A stretch of DNA of 64,000 bases from Treponema sp. UBA6852 (GTDB lineage: Bacteria > Spirochaetota > Spirochaetia > Treponematales > Treponemataceae). Positions 24,590-33,435 of the stretch are shown piece after piece; the stretch's first letter is position 1, and every line of letters starts with the position of its first letter. A program made the translations under genes and the position numbers. Where the stretch lies: NCBI GenBank assembly GCA_002449305.1, contig DKDI01000045.1, forward strand, positions 62,337-126,336, written 5' to 3'. Below the pieces are notes generated by a model. The model did not search any database, was not told the origin of the DNA, and saw nothing but the letters and a program-made list of their open reading frames with translations.

Positions 24590-27325
24590 TTATTCAGCAG
24601 AATCCTCACTAGCGGCATTTTTCTTTTCTGCTTCTGCTTGTTCATCTGCCAAAGTTTTTCCGAGCTTGCGTTTAACTTCGATTGTCTCAAAAGCTTCAAG
24701 CTGGTCTCCAATCTGAAGATCCTGCCAGTTTTCAATTCCGATACCGCATTCAAATCCATCTTTGACTTCCTTTGCATCGTCCTTGAATCTTTTAAGAGAA
24801 GCAATTTTTCCAGTGTAAATAACAACGCCGTCGCGGATAACATTTACGCTGCAAGTCTTTTTGATGACACCATCTGTAACGTAGCATCCGGCAATAACGC
24901 CAATCTTTGGAACTTTGAAAGTGTTGCGAACTTCCGCAGTTCCTGTTGTTTCGTCTTTTGTGTCAGGCTGAAGCATTCCTTCCATAGCCTGCTGAATTTC
25001 TTCAACACACTTGTAGATAATGTTGTACTTGCGAATTTCAACTTTTTCCTGTTCAGCCAAAACTTTTGCCTTTGGAGTCGGGCGGACATTGAATCCGATA
25101 ATAATTGCATTTTCATCAGCGGCGGCCAAAGTAACATCGCTTTCATTGATTGCGCCTGCGCTTGAATGGATAACAACAAGCCTAAGTTCCTTTGTGCTGA
25201 GTTTTTCAAGAGAAGTTTTAAGGGCTTCCGCAGAACCTTGCAAATCAGCCTTGATGATAACCTTGAACTCTTTGACTTCGCTTGCTTCAATTGTTGAATA
25301 CAAATTGTCGAGCGTAACTTTTTTGACAGCCTTTGCATCTTCAAAGCGTTTAAGTTCCTGACGTTTTGCGGCAAATGCGCGCGCATCTTTTTCAGTTTCT
25401 GTAACCTGAATAGGATCTCCGGCATTCGGCATAGCTTCAAGTCCAAGAACTTCCACTGGCATTGAAGGAGTCGCTTCTTGAATTTTTTGTCCGCGGTCAT
25501 TGAAAATAGCACGAACACGTCCTGAATAAATTCCTGCAACCAAAGGATCACCGATGTGCAAAGTTCCGCGCTGAACAACAACAGATGCAACAACACCGCG
25601 TCCTTGGTCAGTACGGCTTTCAATAACTTTTCCTTCAGCGCGACAATCATACTGTGCCTTAAGTTCAAGAACTTCAGCCTGAATAAGAATTGCATCCAGC
25701 AAATCATCAATTCCCTGATGCTTCAATGCTGAAATATTTACATACTGAGTGTCGCCGCCCCAAGCTTCCGGAGTAAGTCCAAGCTCAGAAAGCTGTGTCA
25801 TAACTTTTTCAGGATTTGCATCCGGCTTATCAATTTTGTTGACCGCAACAATAATTGGAACTTTTGCATCCTTTGCATGGTTTATAGCTTCCATTGTCTG
25901 AGGCATAACGCCATCGTCCGCCGCAACAACAAGAACAACAATATCTGTAATCTGTGCACCGCGCGCGCGCATCATTGTAAACGCTTCGTGTCCCGGTGTA
26001 TCAAGGAAAGTAATTACGCCCTTCGGAGTTGAAACCTGATAGGCACCGATTTTCTGCGTAATTCCACCTGCTTCTCCAGCGGCAACATCAGCATTGCGGA
26101 TTGCATCAAGAGTTTTCGTTTTTCCGTGGTCAACGTGTCCCATGACAGTAACAATCGGAGGACGAGTACGCTCACCTTCAGAGCTTCCCTTGTCGCTTTC
26201 AATAACAGTTTCATCGTAAAGACTTACAAGATGAACCTGACAATTGTATTCAGAAGCAAGAATTGTCGCCGTGTCAGAATCAATGGACTGATTGATTGTA
26301 ACCATCATTCCCATTGACATAAGTTTGCCGATAATTTCGCTTGCCTTAAGATTCATTTTGCGGGCAAGATCTGAAACAGAAATTGTCTCCATGATTTCAA
26401 TTTTCTCTGGAACAACACTTGCCGGAGTTGAATCATGTTTTTTGTTCTGATAAAGTTCTTCCTCGTCAAAGAAATCTTCTTTATCTTTTCTATTATAAAC
26501 TTGTTTTTTACCCTTGAACTGTTTTTTAGCCGGAGCTTTGTTTCCTGCAATAGCTGAAGGATCTGCAAATCCGCCTGGACGAGGTCCGCCAAATCCTGGG
26601 CGCCCTGCTCCACCAGCAAACCCGCCTGGCCCGCGATTAAAGCCACCTGGACCACGGTTAAATCCACCAGGCTGTCCGTTGTTTCTGTTGAATCCGCCTG
26701 GCCCGCGATTGAAGCCTCCGCCAGTTCCATTTCTATTGAAACCGCCTGGACCACGGTTAAATCCGCCAGGTTGCCCGTTGTTTCTGTTGAATCCGCCATT
26801 TGGATTTCCGCGGAAAGAACCGTTGCGGTTTCCAAAATTTGATCCCTGCGGATTGCTACGGTTAAAATTATTTTGTCTTTCGCGGTTTTGGTAGCTTTCT
26901 CTAGCTTGACTTCCAGTGAATCCGCCATCTCTGCGGCCGCTTCCATTATTTGAATAACGGCTTCTTCCGCCGCTCAAATTTCCTGCCTTAACATTAGGGC
27001 GAACATTAGGAAATTCCAAAGTCTGAACCTGAGGCTTTGCAGTTTGGGCAACAGGAGCAACTGGCTTCTTATCTTCCGCTGAAATAGCCTTTTCCTGGGA
27101 AACAGGAACTTCAGTTTTTGCATCCTCAGATTTAACAGATGAATCAGGAGTCTTTTTAGACACTACGTGAATTCTTTTTTTCTGTTCTTGTTTTGCCGCC
27201 TCTGCAGAAGGAGCTTTTCTTTTTATAACAATCTTCCGCTTTGGACTGGCTTCCCCTGCAGGATGAGAGTCCTGTACATGCTTATTTAAAACTACGCCTG
27301 TCTTTTTCTCTGATTCATCTGCCAT
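24590..27325 (-). CDS. infB: Translation initiation factor IF-2
   Basis: A GTPase that places initiator tRNA on the 30S subunit, 911 residues. The GTP-binding motifs are GHVDHGKT (396-403), DTPGH (442-446) and NKID (496-499). The N-terminal IF2 subdomain is seen at about 315-365 and the EF-Tu-like and C1/C2 domains follow. The first about 300 residues are poorly conserved. They include a Lys-rich segment and then a low-complexity run (172-253) of GGFNRG and NRNNGQ repeats, which is unusual for IF-2. GAGG lies upstream of ATG 27325. Confidence 0.96.
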   Translation of the reverse strand: MADESEKKTGVVLNKHVQDSHPAGEASPKRKIVIKRKAPSAEAAKQEQKKRIHVVSKKTPDSSVKSEDAKTEVPVSQEKAISAEDKKPVAPVAQTAKPQVQTLEFPNVRPNVKAGNLSGGRSRYSNNGSGRRDGGFTGSQARESYQNRERQNNFNRSNPQGSNFGNRNGSFRGNPNGGFNRNNGQPGGFNRGPGGFNRNGTGGGFNRGPGGFNRNNGQPGGFNRGPGGFNRGPGGFAGGAGRPGFGGPRPGGFADPSAIAGNKAPAKKQFKGKKQVYNRKDKEDFFDEEELYQNKKHDSTPASVVPEKIEIMETISVSDLARKMNLKASEIIGKLMSMGMMVTINQSIDSDTATILASEYNCQVHLVSLYDETVIESDKGSSEGERTRPPIVTVMGHVDHGKTKTLDAIRNADVAAGEAGGITQKIGAYQVSTPKGVITFLDTPGHEAFTMMRARGAQITDIVVLVVAADDGVMPQTMEAINHAKDAKVPIIVAVNKIDKPDANPEKVMTQLSELGLTPEAWGGDTQYVNISALKHQGIDDLLDAILIQAEVLELKAQYDCRAEGKVIESRTDQGRGVVASVVVQRGTLHIGDPLVAGIYSGRVRAIFNDRGQKIQEATPSMPVEVLGLEAMPNAGDPIQVTETEKDARAFAAKRQELKRFEDAKAVKKVTLDNLYSTIEASEVKEFKVIIKADLQGSAEALKTSLEKLSTKELRLVVIHSSAGAINESDVTLAAADENAIIIGFNVRPTPKAKVLAEQEKVEIRKYNIIYKCVEEIQQAMEGMLQPDTKDETTGTAEVRNTFKVPKIGVIAGCYVTDGVIKKTCSVNVIRDGVVIYTGKIASLKRFKDDAKEVKDGFECGIGIENWQDLQIGDQLEAFETIEVKRKLGKTLADEQAEAEKKNAASEDSAE
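26567..26812 (-). repeat. In-frame GGFNRGP/NRNNGQPGGFNRG coding repeats in infB
   Basis: About 82 codons of infB consist of degenerate 6- to 12-codon repeats rich in Gly, Asn, Arg and Phe. DNA copies are close enough (proline-free CCGCCTGG-type blocks on the + strand) for repeat-number change by recombination. Confidence 0.8.
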
Positions 27326-27343
27326 ACTGTATCCTATTACCTC

Positions 27344-28798
27344 TTACTCTTCTTCAAATGAGAATTCAACACCGCATTTCGGACATCTTGTCATATCCGG
27401 TGTAATTTTTTCACCGCATTCAGGACAGAAATATTCTTCTTCTGAAGTTTCCTCTGCCGAATCTGCTGTCTGCTGCGGCTCTTCCTCATCTTCAAATTCA
27501 ACGTTTTCATTTATAATTGAATAGACTTCATCTAGCTGTTCTTTTGTTACACCGTCAAGTCCATTCAACGCTCCGCTTTCATAAGACGAAACGAAAACTT
27601 CTATATCATCATATCCGGCTTCCTTAAGAATTTCAGCAACACGCTGGTCAACACCAGGAAGCTGCGCAACTGTAAGAATTTCCTCATACGATTCGTTTTC
27701 TGAACCGCCAAAGAGTTCTTCCGCCGCTCTTCTTGTGTCATTTTCAACAAGATCTTCATCTGTAACCATAGCTTCGGTTTTTACATCGATTGACCAGTTG
27801 CAAAGACGGTTTGCGAGGCGAACGTTCAAACCTTGTTTTCCAATCGCAATAGAAAAGTTCTCGTCAGAAACAACAGCAAGCGCCTCTCTTTTTTCAGCAT
27901 CTTTAATTACAACATGCTTTACTTCGGCAGGCGAAAGCGCATTTTTTATAAACACATGAGGATCTTCATCATAGCGCAAAACATCGATTTTTTCGCCTTC
28001 AAGTTCACGGATTACATTCTGAATACGAACACCTTTCAAGCCAACGCAAGCGCCAACAGGATCCACATCGATTTTGTTTGAAGCCACAGCAATTTTTGTT
28101 CTGTAGCCAGGCTCGCGCGAAATGCTTTTTACAGCAATCGTATTATCCTGAATTTCAGGAACTTCAAGTTCAAGAATGCTTTTTACAAAATTTTCATCTG
28201 TACGGCTAAGCACAACCTGAATTCCAGAAGGAACTTTTTTTACATCCTTTACCAAAGCCCTGATTCTGTCGTTCTTTTCATAAACTTCACGAGGACTCTG
28301 ATATTTTACAGGAAGCACGCCTTCAACTTTTCCAAGCTCAACATAAATATTTCCTTTATGCTCGCGCTGGTAATATCCAATTATAATCTGTCCGATTTTT
28401 TCCTTGTATTCATCAAGAAGCTTTTTACTAGAATTTTCATTCAAATCCTTGTGAGCTTCCTGTTTTCCAACGGAAACTGCGCCGCGCTCAAAATCGCGTT
28501 TTGGATCAAGCGGAATATCAAGAGTATCATGAATCACAGCTTCTGGAGCAAGTTTCTGCGCTTCTTCAAGTTCAATTTCAATAACAGGATCATAAACGCC
28601 GTCAACAACAGTTTTGCGCGCATAGACATTCACATCCGACATATCATCTGCAAATTTTACAATGCAGTTGTCATAGCCTTTTCCAAATGATTTTTGATAC
28701 GCCGCAAGAATCATTCTCTCTATAGTCTGCCTGATTGAAGATTCATCAATTCCTTTTTCTGCAGAAAGTGCACGGATTGCATCTGCCATTTCTGACAT
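27344..28798 (-). CDS. nusA: Transcription termination/antitermination factor NusA with zinc-ribbon tail
   Basis: A 484-residue RNA polymerase-binding factor controlling pausing, termination and antitermination. It has an N-terminal RNAP-binding domain, an S1 domain (GVLPVKYQSPREVYEKNDRI region), two KH domains (DPVGACVGLKGVRI and GKQGLNVRLANRL) and a helix-hairpin-helix segment (QLPGVDQRVAEILKEAG). The last 29 residues hold a four-Cys zinc ribbon: Cys458, Cys461, Cys472 and Cys475. That ribbon is absent from the E. coli and Bacillus proteins as I know them. A G-rich Shine-Dalgarno (GGGGG) precedes ATG 28798. Confidence 0.95.
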   Translation of the reverse strand: MSEMADAIRALSAEKGIDESSIRQTIERMILAAYQKSFGKGYDNCIVKFADDMSDVNVYARKTVVDGVYDPVIEIELEEAQKLAPEAVIHDTLDIPLDPKRDFERGAVSVGKQEAHKDLNENSSKKLLDEYKEKIGQIIIGYYQREHKGNIYVELGKVEGVLPVKYQSPREVYEKNDRIRALVKDVKKVPSGIQVVLSRTDENFVKSILELEVPEIQDNTIAVKSISREPGYRTKIAVASNKIDVDPVGACVGLKGVRIQNVIRELEGEKIDVLRYDEDPHVFIKNALSPAEVKHVVIKDAEKREALAVVSDENFSIAIGKQGLNVRLANRLCNWSIDVKTEAMVTDEDLVENDTRRAAEELFGGSENESYEEILTVAQLPGVDQRVAEILKEAGYDDIEVFVSSYESGALNGLDGVTKEQLDEVYSIINENVEFEDEEEPQQTADSAEETSEEEYFCPECGEKITPDMTRCPKCGVEFSFEEE

Positions 28799-28810
28799 AA
28801 CAAAGCCCCC

Positions 28811-29278
28811 TTATAAATGTAAAAATTTTGCTTTAGCAATATCAGCATAGGCAACAGACTTTTCGCCGCCGCCTTCTATTTCCAATGTAACTTGATTTTT
28901 ATCTGAAGATTTTATTTTTCCGCAAACCCAGTCATTTATATTTTTATCCCAGACGCGGACTTCTCTTCCTGTAAAAATTTCAAACTCAGCCGCATTTCTT
29001 AAAGTGCGTTCAATTCCCGGCGAACACATTTCCATAGAAATATCGTCTTCATTTTTCCCAAGGATTTTAACCATTTCTGAAAACAATGCGCGGTGCGCTT
29101 TTGCGCAATCTGAAACACCAATGTCTTTTTGGGAATCCGCCGAAGATATTACAGCAGAAATATTAACCTTGCCATTCTGCGGAACAACATGAAGCTCCAC
29201 GAGCTTAAAACCTTCCGCAGACATCACAGCGGAACATTCATTAAAATACGGAATATTCTCGAAAGAACTATACTCCAA
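28811..29278 (-). CDS. rimP: Ribosome maturation factor RimP
   Basis: A 155-residue 30S assembly factor. The N-terminal domain includes VELHVVPQNGKVNISAVI, and the C-terminal SH3-like domain includes REVRVWDKNINDWVCGKI. The family centre EMCSPGIERTLR is intact. The start is TTG at 29278 with AGAGG upstream; no ATG fits. It is the first gene of the operon, about 97 bases downstream of the predicted transcription start, with an attenuator in between. Confidence 0.93.
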   Translation of the reverse strand: MEYSSFENIPYFNECSAVMSAEGFKLVELHVVPQNGKVNISAVISSADSQKDIGVSDCAKAHRALFSEMVKILGKNEDDISMEMCSPGIERTLRNAAEFEIFTGREVRVWDKNINDWVCGKIKSSDKNQVTLEIEGGGEKSVAYADIAKAKFLHL

Positions 29279-29324
29279 GTCAAACCTCTAAAAAAACACG
29301 CTTAATAAAAAGCATTTCAGACTA

Positions 29325-29350
29325 AAAAAAAAGAGCCTTTTTTGTGGCTC
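29325..29350 (-). terminator. Leader terminator (attenuator) of the rimP-nusA operon
   Basis: On the minus strand, GAGCC (29350-29346) and GGCTC (29338-29334) enclose a seven-base A-rich loop and nine T follow. It lies between the promoter at 29382-29410 and the rimP start. Confidence 0.7.
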
Positions 29351-29381
29351 AATTTTTCAAGGATAATCAAAATGTACAAGG

Positions 29382-29410
29382 ATAGTATCATTTTAAAACA
29401 ACATTGTCAA
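29382..29410 (-). promoter_or_regulatory. Promoter of the rimP-nusA-infB operon
   Basis: On the minus strand, a consensus -35 TTGACA (29405-29410) and -10 TACTAT (29382-29387) are separated by 17 bases. The predicted start near 29375 gives a leader of about 97 bases. Confidence 0.8.
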
Positions 29411-29487
29411 TAAACAAAAACGCATTCTACAAAAACTTCTCAAATATATTATTTTTCATTTGAAGATAAATATGATAAAATAATCCG

Positions 29488-30078
29488 ATGAATGAAATTG
29501 AAATCAAAGCGCACGTTTACAAAAAAGATGAGCTTATAAAAAAATTAAATTCTTTCGCTGAATTCAAGCAGGAAGTTTTTCGCGACGACACTTACTATGA
29601 AAGTCCGCTGAATCCAAAAGTCAAAATTAGAATCAGAAAAGAAAAACGCGGAAAAAAAATTCGAAGCATCCTCACTTACAAGCGGAAAGAAATAAAGAGC
29701 GCATCCGAGAATTCCAGCACAGAATTAAATGAAGAACTTGAAACTGAAATTTTATCTTCCGAACCGCTGGAGCAATTTTTCTGCGACGCAGGATTAAAAG
29801 CCGCACTAAAAAAACACAAGGAAGTCATGGACTGGGAACTGGAACTTCCTGTTTCAATTGAAAATACAAATCTTAAGGCGACTCTTGAACTTTGCAATGT
29901 TCCGCCGCTCGGCTACTTTCTTGAAATTGAAATTCTTTCACCATCAAAAAAAGATGAAGATGTAAAAAAAGTTCAGCAAATTTTATTTGAACTTCTTGAA
30001 AAATGCGGAATCGAAAAATCCTGCATAGAAGAAAAATATTATTCAGAACTTCTTTTGCAAATTAAAAAAAACGATTAA
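29488..30078 (+). CDS. CYTH-domain protein (class IV adenylate cyclase / triphosphatase-like)
   Basis: A 196-residue triphosphate-tunnel enzyme. The N-terminal EIEIK is the ExExK signature, and alternating charged strands follow (KVKIRIRKEKRGKKIRSILTYKRKE, split by turns; then LEIEIL). Members cleave or cyclise organic triphosphates, such as cAMP formation by class IV cyclases, thiamine triphosphatase or polyphosphatase activity. The substrate cannot be told from sequence. There is no Shine-Dalgarno: TGATAAAAT ends six bases before ATG 29488, predicting a leaderless mRNA. It is divergent from rimP. Confidence 0.85.
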   Translation: MNEIEIKAHVYKKDELIKKLNSFAEFKQEVFRDDTYYESPLNPKVKIRIRKEKRGKKIRSILTYKRKEIKSASENSSTELNEELETEILSSEPLEQFFCDAGLKAALKKHKEVMDWELELPVSIENTNLKATLELCNVPPLGYFLEIEILSPSKKDEDVKKVQQILFELLEKCGIEKSCIEEKYYSELLLQIKKND

Positions 30079-30119
30079 ATTATAAAGAACAAATAAAATA
30101 TTGATAATAGAGGGAATTT

Positions 30120-30767
30120 ATGTTTGAGCGTATTTCTTACAAAAAACAGGCATGCGAGCAACTGAAAGGAAAAATGAAAACTCCAATAATTGCGTTTGCG
30201 ATAACAGCGGCAATTACAGCAATAGCGGCAGGAATTCCGCAGGAAAACCTAGATGGAACAACCGGGCTTATTTTATTTTTGCTAATCAGTTTTATAAACA
30301 GCGTTTTCTTTTTTGCATTTTTAAGAATTTTCATTCAGATTTACAATACAAAAGCAAAAGCTGAATTTTCAGATTTTGTAAACAGTTTTTCACATTTCGT
30401 AAAAGCGTTTCTTGGATTCCTTTGGTTTTATTTATGGGTCGGACTTTGGAGCCTGCTTTTCTTAATTCCGGGAATTGTAAAAGCATTTTCATACTCGCAG
30501 ATGTTTTTTGTTCTGGCGGAAAATCCAAAAATTTCAGTTTCAAAAGCCATGAACATAAGCAAGGTTCTTACCAGAAACCACAAAGGCGATTTGTTTCTTA
30601 TGTCGCTAAGTTTTTTGGGCTGGGAATTTCTTTCATTGCTTACAATTTTCATTCTTCAAATTTGGGTCAAGCCTTATGAAGTAATGTCATTTACAAACGC
30701 ATATTATGCGCTGAAAGAAGAAGCATTCAGAACAGGCTCGCTTACACCGGCGGACTTTGAAGCGTAA
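30120..30767 (+). CDS. DUF975-like integral membrane protein
   Basis: A 215-residue protein with about five hydrophobic segments (starting near residues 22, 48, 100, 115 and 165). The middle carries the DUF975 pattern of a loop with GIVKAFSYSQMFFVLAENP before a helix. The family has no established function. AGAGGG precedes the ATG. sppA begins 20 bases after the stop, so the two probably share a transcript and the protein may work at the membrane together with the peptidase; that is inference. Confidence 0.75.
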   Translation: MFERISYKKQACEQLKGKMKTPIIAFAITAAITAIAAGIPQENLDGTTGLILFLLISFINSVFFFAFLRIFIQIYNTKAKAEFSDFVNSFSHFVKAFLGFLWFYLWVGLWSLLFLIPGIVKAFSYSQMFFVLAENPKISVSKAMNISKVLTRNHKGDLFLMSLSFLGWEFLSLLTIFILQIWVKPYEVMSFTNAYYALKEEAFRTGSLTPADFEA

Positions 30768-30787
30768 AAACAAAAAAGGGGGAAATA

Positions 30788-31816
30788 ATGAAAATAAAAT
30801 TTTCGGCAAAAAATTATTCAAAAAAAGGACTTGCGGTTTTTGCCTGCACAATTATTCTTGCAATTGCAATTTCTATATTTACCACGGCAAACTCTGCTTT
30901 GAATAATACAAAAAGTACAATTTCCGCAGTTTCAAATTCAGAAGCAAAAATAAAAGACAAGCTGCTCGGAAAAAAAGAAAACAAATTTCCGAAGAACGAA
31001 TACATTGCAAAACTTTTTATAAAAGGCGTAATTTCCGAAGCAAACGATTCGTATAATCAGGAATGGATTTTATCCACAATAAAAGATTTGCAGGAAGACA
31101 TGAATAACCGCGGAATTGTTCTTATAATAAATTCTCCGGGCGGCGGAGTCTATCAGGCAGACGAAGTTTTCCTTGCGCTGGAAAAATACAAAAAAGAAAC
31201 AGAACGTCCAGTCTATGCGTACTTCACTTCTCTTGCAGCAAGCGGCGGATATTACGTTGGGTGTGCCGCTGACTACATAATGGCAAACAGAAATTCTCTC
31301 ACAGGAAGTATCGGCGTTATTGCAGGCCAGTTCACGGACTTAACCGGACTAATGGAAAAATGGGGAATCAAGTCCACAACAATCCACGCAGGTCGCAACA
31401 AGCTCATGGGAAATTTCAACGAGCCAATGACGCAGGAGCAGCAGGAAATAATGCAGTCAATCGCTGATGAATGTTACGAGCAGTTCACGGATATTGTCGC
31501 AGAAAGCCGCGGACTTTCAAAAGAAGAAGTTTATAAACTTGCCGACGGAAGAATCTACACAGCAGCGCAGGCAAAAGAAGCGTCCCTCATAAATTCAATA
31601 GGAACTTTGGACGAGCTTATTGAAACTATGCAGCGAAAGGAATTCGACTTTGCAGAATATGAAACTGCAGATTTTTCGTACAAAAAAGAAGACAGCATTT
31701 ACAATCTTATTATGGGAAGCGCAAAAGAATTCAAAAAAGCCTCATTGGGAATTCCTGACGCTGTAATGGAAGTTTTAGAACCGCAAATTGAATTTCCAGC
31801 ATATTACTACAAATAG
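30788..31816 (+). CDS. sppA: Signal peptide peptidase SppA (S49)
   Basis: A membrane-anchored Ser-Lys protease that degrades signal peptides left after secretion. One N-terminal membrane anchor (about residues 10-35) is followed by a single S49 domain of the short type. The oxyanion region is NSPGGGVYQADE, the nucleophile is the Ser of LAASGGYYVGC, and NSLTGSIGVI is conserved. A Lys further on (GRNKLMGN) is the candidate general base. GGGGG precedes the ATG. The stop codon overlaps the convergent recX stop by ten bases. Confidence 0.92.
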   Translation: MKIKFSAKNYSKKGLAVFACTIILAIAISIFTTANSALNNTKSTISAVSNSEAKIKDKLLGKKENKFPKNEYIAKLFIKGVISEANDSYNQEWILSTIKDLQEDMNNRGIVLIINSPGGGVYQADEVFLALEKYKKETERPVYAYFTSLAASGGYYVGCAADYIMANRNSLTGSIGVIAGQFTDLTGLMEKWGIKSTTIHAGRNKLMGNFNEPMTQEQQEIMQSIADECYEQFTDIVAESRGLSKEEVYKLADGRIYTAAQAKEASLINSIGTLDELIETMQRKEFDFAEYETADFSYKKEDSIYNLIMGSAKEFKKASLGIPDAVMEVLEPQIEFPAYYYK

Positions 31817-32418
31817 GAATCTTCTGAAATAACAATCCCGATTTGCTTTAACGTAAAGCCTTTCTGAATAAGAGAGGCTTTTATTTTATCCAGATCTTTT
31901 TTAAACAGCCGGCATTTTTTGTAGGCACGGCGACAAATTTCAAGCTCATCTTTTTCTGAAAAAAATTCATCAAGGGCTTTTTTTGAAGATGACCGGTCAA
32001 CACCTCTGGAAGCAAGTTCAGCCACAAGCCGGATTCTTCCTTCAGCATGATCAATTGAACGGCTTCTTAGCCAAGCACCGGCAAAACGCTCATCGCTTAA
32101 ATTTCCGCACTGCTCAAGATAATCCAAAGCTTTTTCTACAGCCGTTTTTTCAATTCCCTTTTTTAAAAGCTTGCGTTCAAGTCCAGCACGGCAATGCTCA
32201 GCGCGCGCAAGATATGTCATTGCAGCAAATTCTGCGCCATAAACAACCGCCGCATTCAGCAAATCCGAAGCTTCTTCATCAGAAAATTCCGCTCCAGCAA
32301 AAAGATTTTCTTCGGATAAAAGAGAAAGGTAACATGAACGCAAAAAAAATGCAGACCCAACAGAAGGTGTAATTTCGTACACTCCTGTAAAAGTCTGCTG
32401 TATTTGGCGAATAACCAA
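31807..32418 (-). CDS. recX: Regulatory protein RecX
   Basis: A 203-residue modulator of RecA filament growth. Three-helix repeats are recognisable: ARAEHCRAGLERKLLKKG, YLEQCGNLSDERFAGAWLRSR (split by a turn) and LVAELASRGVD. The annotated start is a TTG at 32418, one base past the rpsI stop region and without a clear Shine-Dalgarno, so translation is probably coupled to rpsI. recA is not in the window. Being behind ribosomal genes rather than recA is a little unusual. Confidence 0.85.
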   Translation of the reverse strand: MVIRQIQQTFTGVYEITPSVGSAFFLRSCYLSLLSEENLFAGAEFSDEEASDLLNAAVVYGAEFAAMTYLARAEHCRAGLERKLLKKGIEKTAVEKALDYLEQCGNLSDERFAGAWLRSRSIDHAEGRIRLVAELASRGVDRSSSKKALDEFFSEKDELEICRRAYKKCRLFKKDLDKIKASLIQKGFTLKQIGIVISEDSYL

Positions 32419-32420
32419 TT

Positions 32421-32813
32421 TTAGCGTTTGCTGAACTGGAATCTGCGGCGAGCACCACGCTGACCGTATTTCTTACGCTCAACCATACGAGAATCGCGTG
32501 TAAGATAGCCGTTTGCCTTAAGAGAAGGACGTGCATCTGGATCTACCTGAGTCAAAGCACGAGAAACTCCATGCAAGCAAGCCGCTGCCTGACCATTAAG
32601 ACCGCCTCCGCAAACATTGATAAGAATATCATACTTGTTTACATTTGATGTAACCAAAAGCGGCTGAATTACAAGACGAGCCTGTGATTCTGTTGCAAAA
32701 TAGTCTTTTATATCTTTTCCGTTAACAACAATTTTTCCTGAACCTTCGCGCATAAAAACACGAGCAGTTGCAGTTTTTCTTCTTCCTGTACCGATAGCTA
32801 AATTCTTAATCAC
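32421..32813 (-). CDS. rpsI: 30S ribosomal protein S9
   Basis: A 130-residue protein with the expected GTGRRKTATARVF start and the basic C-terminus KKYGQRGARRRFQFSKR, whose last Lys-Arg contacts P-site tRNA. The start codon is GTG, set by AGGAG eight bases upstream. It follows rplM by 14 bases, the universal L13-S9 pair. Confidence 0.97.
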   Translation of the reverse strand: MIKNLAIGTGRRKTATARVFMREGSGKIVVNGKDIKDYFATESQARLVIQPLLVTSNVNKYDILINVCGGGLNGQAAACLHGVSRALTQVDPDARPSLKANGYLTRDSRMVERKKYGQRGARRRFQFSKR

Positions 32814-32827
32814 GATATGCTCCTATT

Positions 32828-33256
32828 TTAAACTTCAAGAGGTTTTGGATTCTGAGCTGCATGAGGATGCTCTGGACCTTCGTAAATCTTGAGGTTTCCG
32901 ATAATTTTGCGTCCAAGGCGATTATGAGGAAGCATTCCCCAAATTGTTCTCTTCAAAGGCTCTGTAGGATGTTTTTCAATAAGAGTGTTGAATGAATAAG
33001 AGCGCAAACCACGTACATAACCTGTATAATGGCGATAAAGCATATTGTCAGCTTTTTTGCCTGTAACCTGAATTTTTTCAGCATTAACAATTACAACAAA
33101 ATCACCACACATAGAGTTCGGTGTATAAGAAGCTTTGTGCTTTCCACGAAGAACAGAAGCAGCTTTTGCAGCTACACGTCCCAAAGTTTTTCCAGATGCA
33201 TCGATGACATACCAGTCATTTTTTACATCTTCATTTTTAGCAAAATAAGTTTTCAT
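32828..33256 (-). CDS. rplM: 50S ribosomal protein L13
   Basis: A 142-residue early-assembly 23S-binding protein with DWYVIDASGKTLGRVA, YTGYVRGL and MLPHNRLGRKI. AAAGG precedes ATG 33256. Upstream, GGCAA/TTGCC (33320-33336) makes a small hairpin in the likely leader that could be an autoregulatory site, but I cannot support that further. Confidence 0.97.
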   Translation of the reverse strand: MKTYFAKNEDVKNDWYVIDASGKTLGRVAAKAASVLRGKHKASYTPNSMCGDFVVIVNAEKIQVTGKKADNMLYRHYTGYVRGLRSYSFNTLIEKHPTEPLKRTIWGMLPHNRLGRKIIGNLKIYEGPEHPHAAQNPKPLEV

Positions 33257-33435
33257 GTATATACCTTTCTAAATAAAACATTACGTTTTCCACTTTGCAT
33301 CTAGCTTCAAACGTTTGTAGGCAATGAGCAGTTGCCAACAATATATACGGGGTAAAAAAAGATACCATGTTTTCAGGTTTTTAGTCAATTAAATTCAAGA
33401 AATTCAACTGAAAATATTTGCGCTGAACAAGAAAT

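Noticed and set aside
25955..25975. Alternating CG tract in infB
   Set aside because: It encodes the conserved MMRARG segment of the IF-2 GTPase domain; coding constraint explains it, and a length change would inactivate an essential gene.
26514..26894. Pro-rich reading frame of 126 codons on the + strand
   Set aside because: It is the antisense shadow of the Gly/Asn repeats in infB; Pro blocks arise from reverse-complemented Gly codons. No Shine-Dalgarno and no family.
32279..32536. Frame overlapping recX and rpsI
   Set aside because: It lies in a second frame of two confident genes and has no Shine-Dalgarno or homology.
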